A stretch of 32,735 bases of DNA. It comes from Thermoproteota archaeon. Its GTDB lineage: Archaea > Korarchaeota > Korarchaeia > Korarchaeales > Korarchaeaceae. The position numbers were made by a program, and so were the translations under genes. Where the stretch lies: positions 1 through 32,735 of the forward strand of contig JARZZM010000003.1 of NCBI GenBank assembly GCA_030130125.1, given 5' to 3'. A model generated the notes under the pieces. That model was not told the DNA's origin. It saw nothing but the letters and a program-made list of their open reading frames with translations, and did not search any database. Shown here in pieces: positions 31,450 through 32,735 of the stretch. Position 1 is the stretch's first letter. Each line of letters starts with the position of its first letter.

Positions 31450-32735
31450 ATGGCACAGCAAGTGGAGATCGTCAGGAAGTTCTTGGGTAGGGGCTATAAC
31501 ATATCACCAGAGGCTTTGGCCCTCTTAATGGAGCAAGACATTGGGGAGGTAGACTCCTTACTTGATTCTATTCCTGATAAACCCGTAATAGAGTTACATG
31601 ACTTGGAAGAAGCATTAAGGAGGATGAGGAGGCGCGTGGAGAGGCGAACCTCCTATGCTACTGGAGAGGTCTTGGAAGGGGTAAGCGTCATCAAATCCCC
31701 CACAAATTTGGGGGTAAAGGGAAGCCCAGAGGAATTCGTGGAACTCATGAGGAAGAGGTTTCAGTTCTTGAAATCTGTTCTCATGAGTAGGAGCGGGATA
31801 GATCCCATTCCCATATCCAATCTCCTGAATTCGACGTCCAGAAATGGAGATAGAGTGCTCGTGGTCGGGATGGTTTTGGAGAAAAGAGTGCTGAGGGACT
31901 TCTCCATAAGGATGGAGATAGATGATGAGAGCGGGTCGATCCCCGTCATATTCAAGAAGGGGAGTAGATACTGGGATAAAGCCGATAAGATTCCTGTAGA
32001 TAGCGTGATAGCTGTCAAGGGAACCTTCGTCAATGGGAAACTTTACGCTGATACTTTCAGGATCCCAGATCTCAATGGCGAGCTGGTGAGGCCGGGCTCG
32101 GCATCTGGGAGAGTTGCCTTGGTAAGCGACATCCACATGGGAAGTAAATACTTCAACGAGGAGGCCTTTGAGAGGTTCGTGAGGTGGTTGAACAGCGACC
32201 AGGCAAGAGATGTGAAGTATTTGGTGATCTGCGGCGATTTGGTTGATGGTATCGGTGTCTACCCCAATCAGGAGGAGGAGTTGAAGATATCGGACGTGTA
32301 CAAGCAGTTCCAACTGGCGTCAGGGTTCTTGGAGAGGATCCCTAAGGACATCAAAGTAGTCTATATACCTGGTAATCACGAGCCCGTCAGGCAGGCGGAG
32401 CCCCAGCCAGTCGTCCCAGAGGAGTATTTGGATCATCTGTTGGAGGTCAGACCTGATCTCATAGCCCTTCCTAATCCGGCGATGATAGGTATAGGCGATG
32501 TACGTATTCTGATCTACCACGGACGAAGTCTGAATGCCATCTTCAAACATATACCTGGATTGCAGCCCATAAGGCCTGAGACCGTCGTTGAGGCCATGAG
32601 ATGGATCCTCAGGCTAAGGCACTTGGCTCCCATCTATGGAGAACACCCGATAGCACCAGAGAGTGAGGACTGGCTTCTAGTGGATCAGATACCCCATGTT
32701 CTCCACGTCGGCCACATCCATGTATACGGAGTGGG
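31450..32735 (+). CDS. polB: DNA polymerase D small subunit DP1, 3' end beyond window
   Basis: The first 428 codons of archaeal PolD DP1 are present; the gene runs off the window. The N-terminus MAQQVEIVRKFLGRGYNISP is a helical UBA-like part, an OB fold follows (VLVVGMVLEKRVLRDFSIRM, SGSIPVIFKKGSRY), and then the calcineurin-like phosphoesterase with all metal motifs: VSDIHMGSKYF, ICGDLVDGIG, IPGNHEP, IYHGRSL and VGHIHVYG. DP1 is the 3'-5' proofreading exonuclease of the D-family replicase. Presence of PolD argues against a crenarchaeote proper. ATG 31450 starts 48 nt after DUF429. A palindromic CCCCCACAAATTTGGGGG lies inside the coding region at 31697-31714. Confidence 0.95.
   Translation, partial: MAQQVEIVRKFLGRGYNISPEALALLMEQDIGEVDSLLDSIPDKPVIELHDLEEALRRMRRRVERRTSYATGEVLEGVSVIKSPTNLGVKGSPEEFVELMRKRFQFLKSVLMSRSGIDPIPISNLLNSTSRNGDRVLVVGMVLEKRVLRDFSIRMEIDDESGSIPVIFKKGSRYWDKADKIPVDSVIAVKGTFVNGKLYADTFRIPDLNGELVRPGSASGRVALVSDIHMGSKYFNEEAFERFVRWLNSDQARDVKYLVICGDLVDGIGVYPNQEEELKISDVYKQFQLASGFLERIPKDIKVVYIPGNHEPVRQAEPQPVVPEEYLDHLLEVRPDLIALPNPAMIGIGDVRILIYHGRSLNAIFKHIPGLQPIRPETVVEAMRWILRLRHLAPIYGEHPIAPESEDWLLVDQIPHVLHVGHIHVYGV

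Overview
The window is about 32.7 kb of a thermophilic archaeal chromosome. Archaeal markers include archaeal RNase P RNA, an initiator tRNA, aEF-1beta, L40e, S15, FEN1, GGGP synthase, KEOPS subunits and short TATA-box promoters with leaderless starts. The DP1 subunit of DNA polymerase D sits beside a crenarchaeal-type valyl-tRNA synthetase. Crenarchaeota proper lack PolD, so this mix suggests a deep TACK lineage; Korarchaeota is my best guess. That placement is inference from gene content, not from a tree.

Layout. (1) 1-~1293 is the 3' part of a 23S rRNA; no 5S gene follows. (2) ~1300-11,780 is an accessory zone holding only a few housekeeping RNAs (RNase P RNA, initiator tRNA-Met). It carries small membrane ORFs, a HEPN/MNT pair, a Cys-rich exported protein, a tiny RHH-like repressor with a palindromic operator facing a LAGLIDADG protein, a winged-helix/PD-(D/E)XK-like protein, HicBA, VapB with a frameshifted VapC, a tRNA 3' fragment and a Fic protein with a translationally coupled partner. 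Several of these genes carry single-base frameshifts, while the housekeeping genes do not. (3) 11.8-19.5 kb is information processing: a probable Cgi121 and prefoldin beta on +, then on - glycosyltransferase-Pth2-TruD and Pcm-Bud32-ITPase-S15-GAN/RecJ, with DUF371 on + between the two - clusters. (4) 19.5-25.5 kb holds FEN1, a zinc-ribbon/aEF-1beta/wHTH operon, a membrane-anchored CWB2-wHTH regulator abutting tRNA-Arg, L40e, divergent sucD and sucC, tRNA-Lys and tRNA-Gln. (5) 25.8-32.7 kb holds GGGP synthase, a zinc-finger protein and DUF99 facing each other across two palindromes, ValRS, a tRNA-Ser with an enlarged D-loop, a GPN GTPase, a DUF429 protein and a PolD DP1 cut by the window end.

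The most interesting items are the CWB2-TM-wHTH transmembrane regulator with no ordinary start codon outside the tRNA, the paired palindromes at 26.9 kb, the tRNA-Ser D-arm insertion, the tRNA-Arg-like fragment and the toxin/defence-like island. All calls were made by eye from sequence; no database search or alignment was run.
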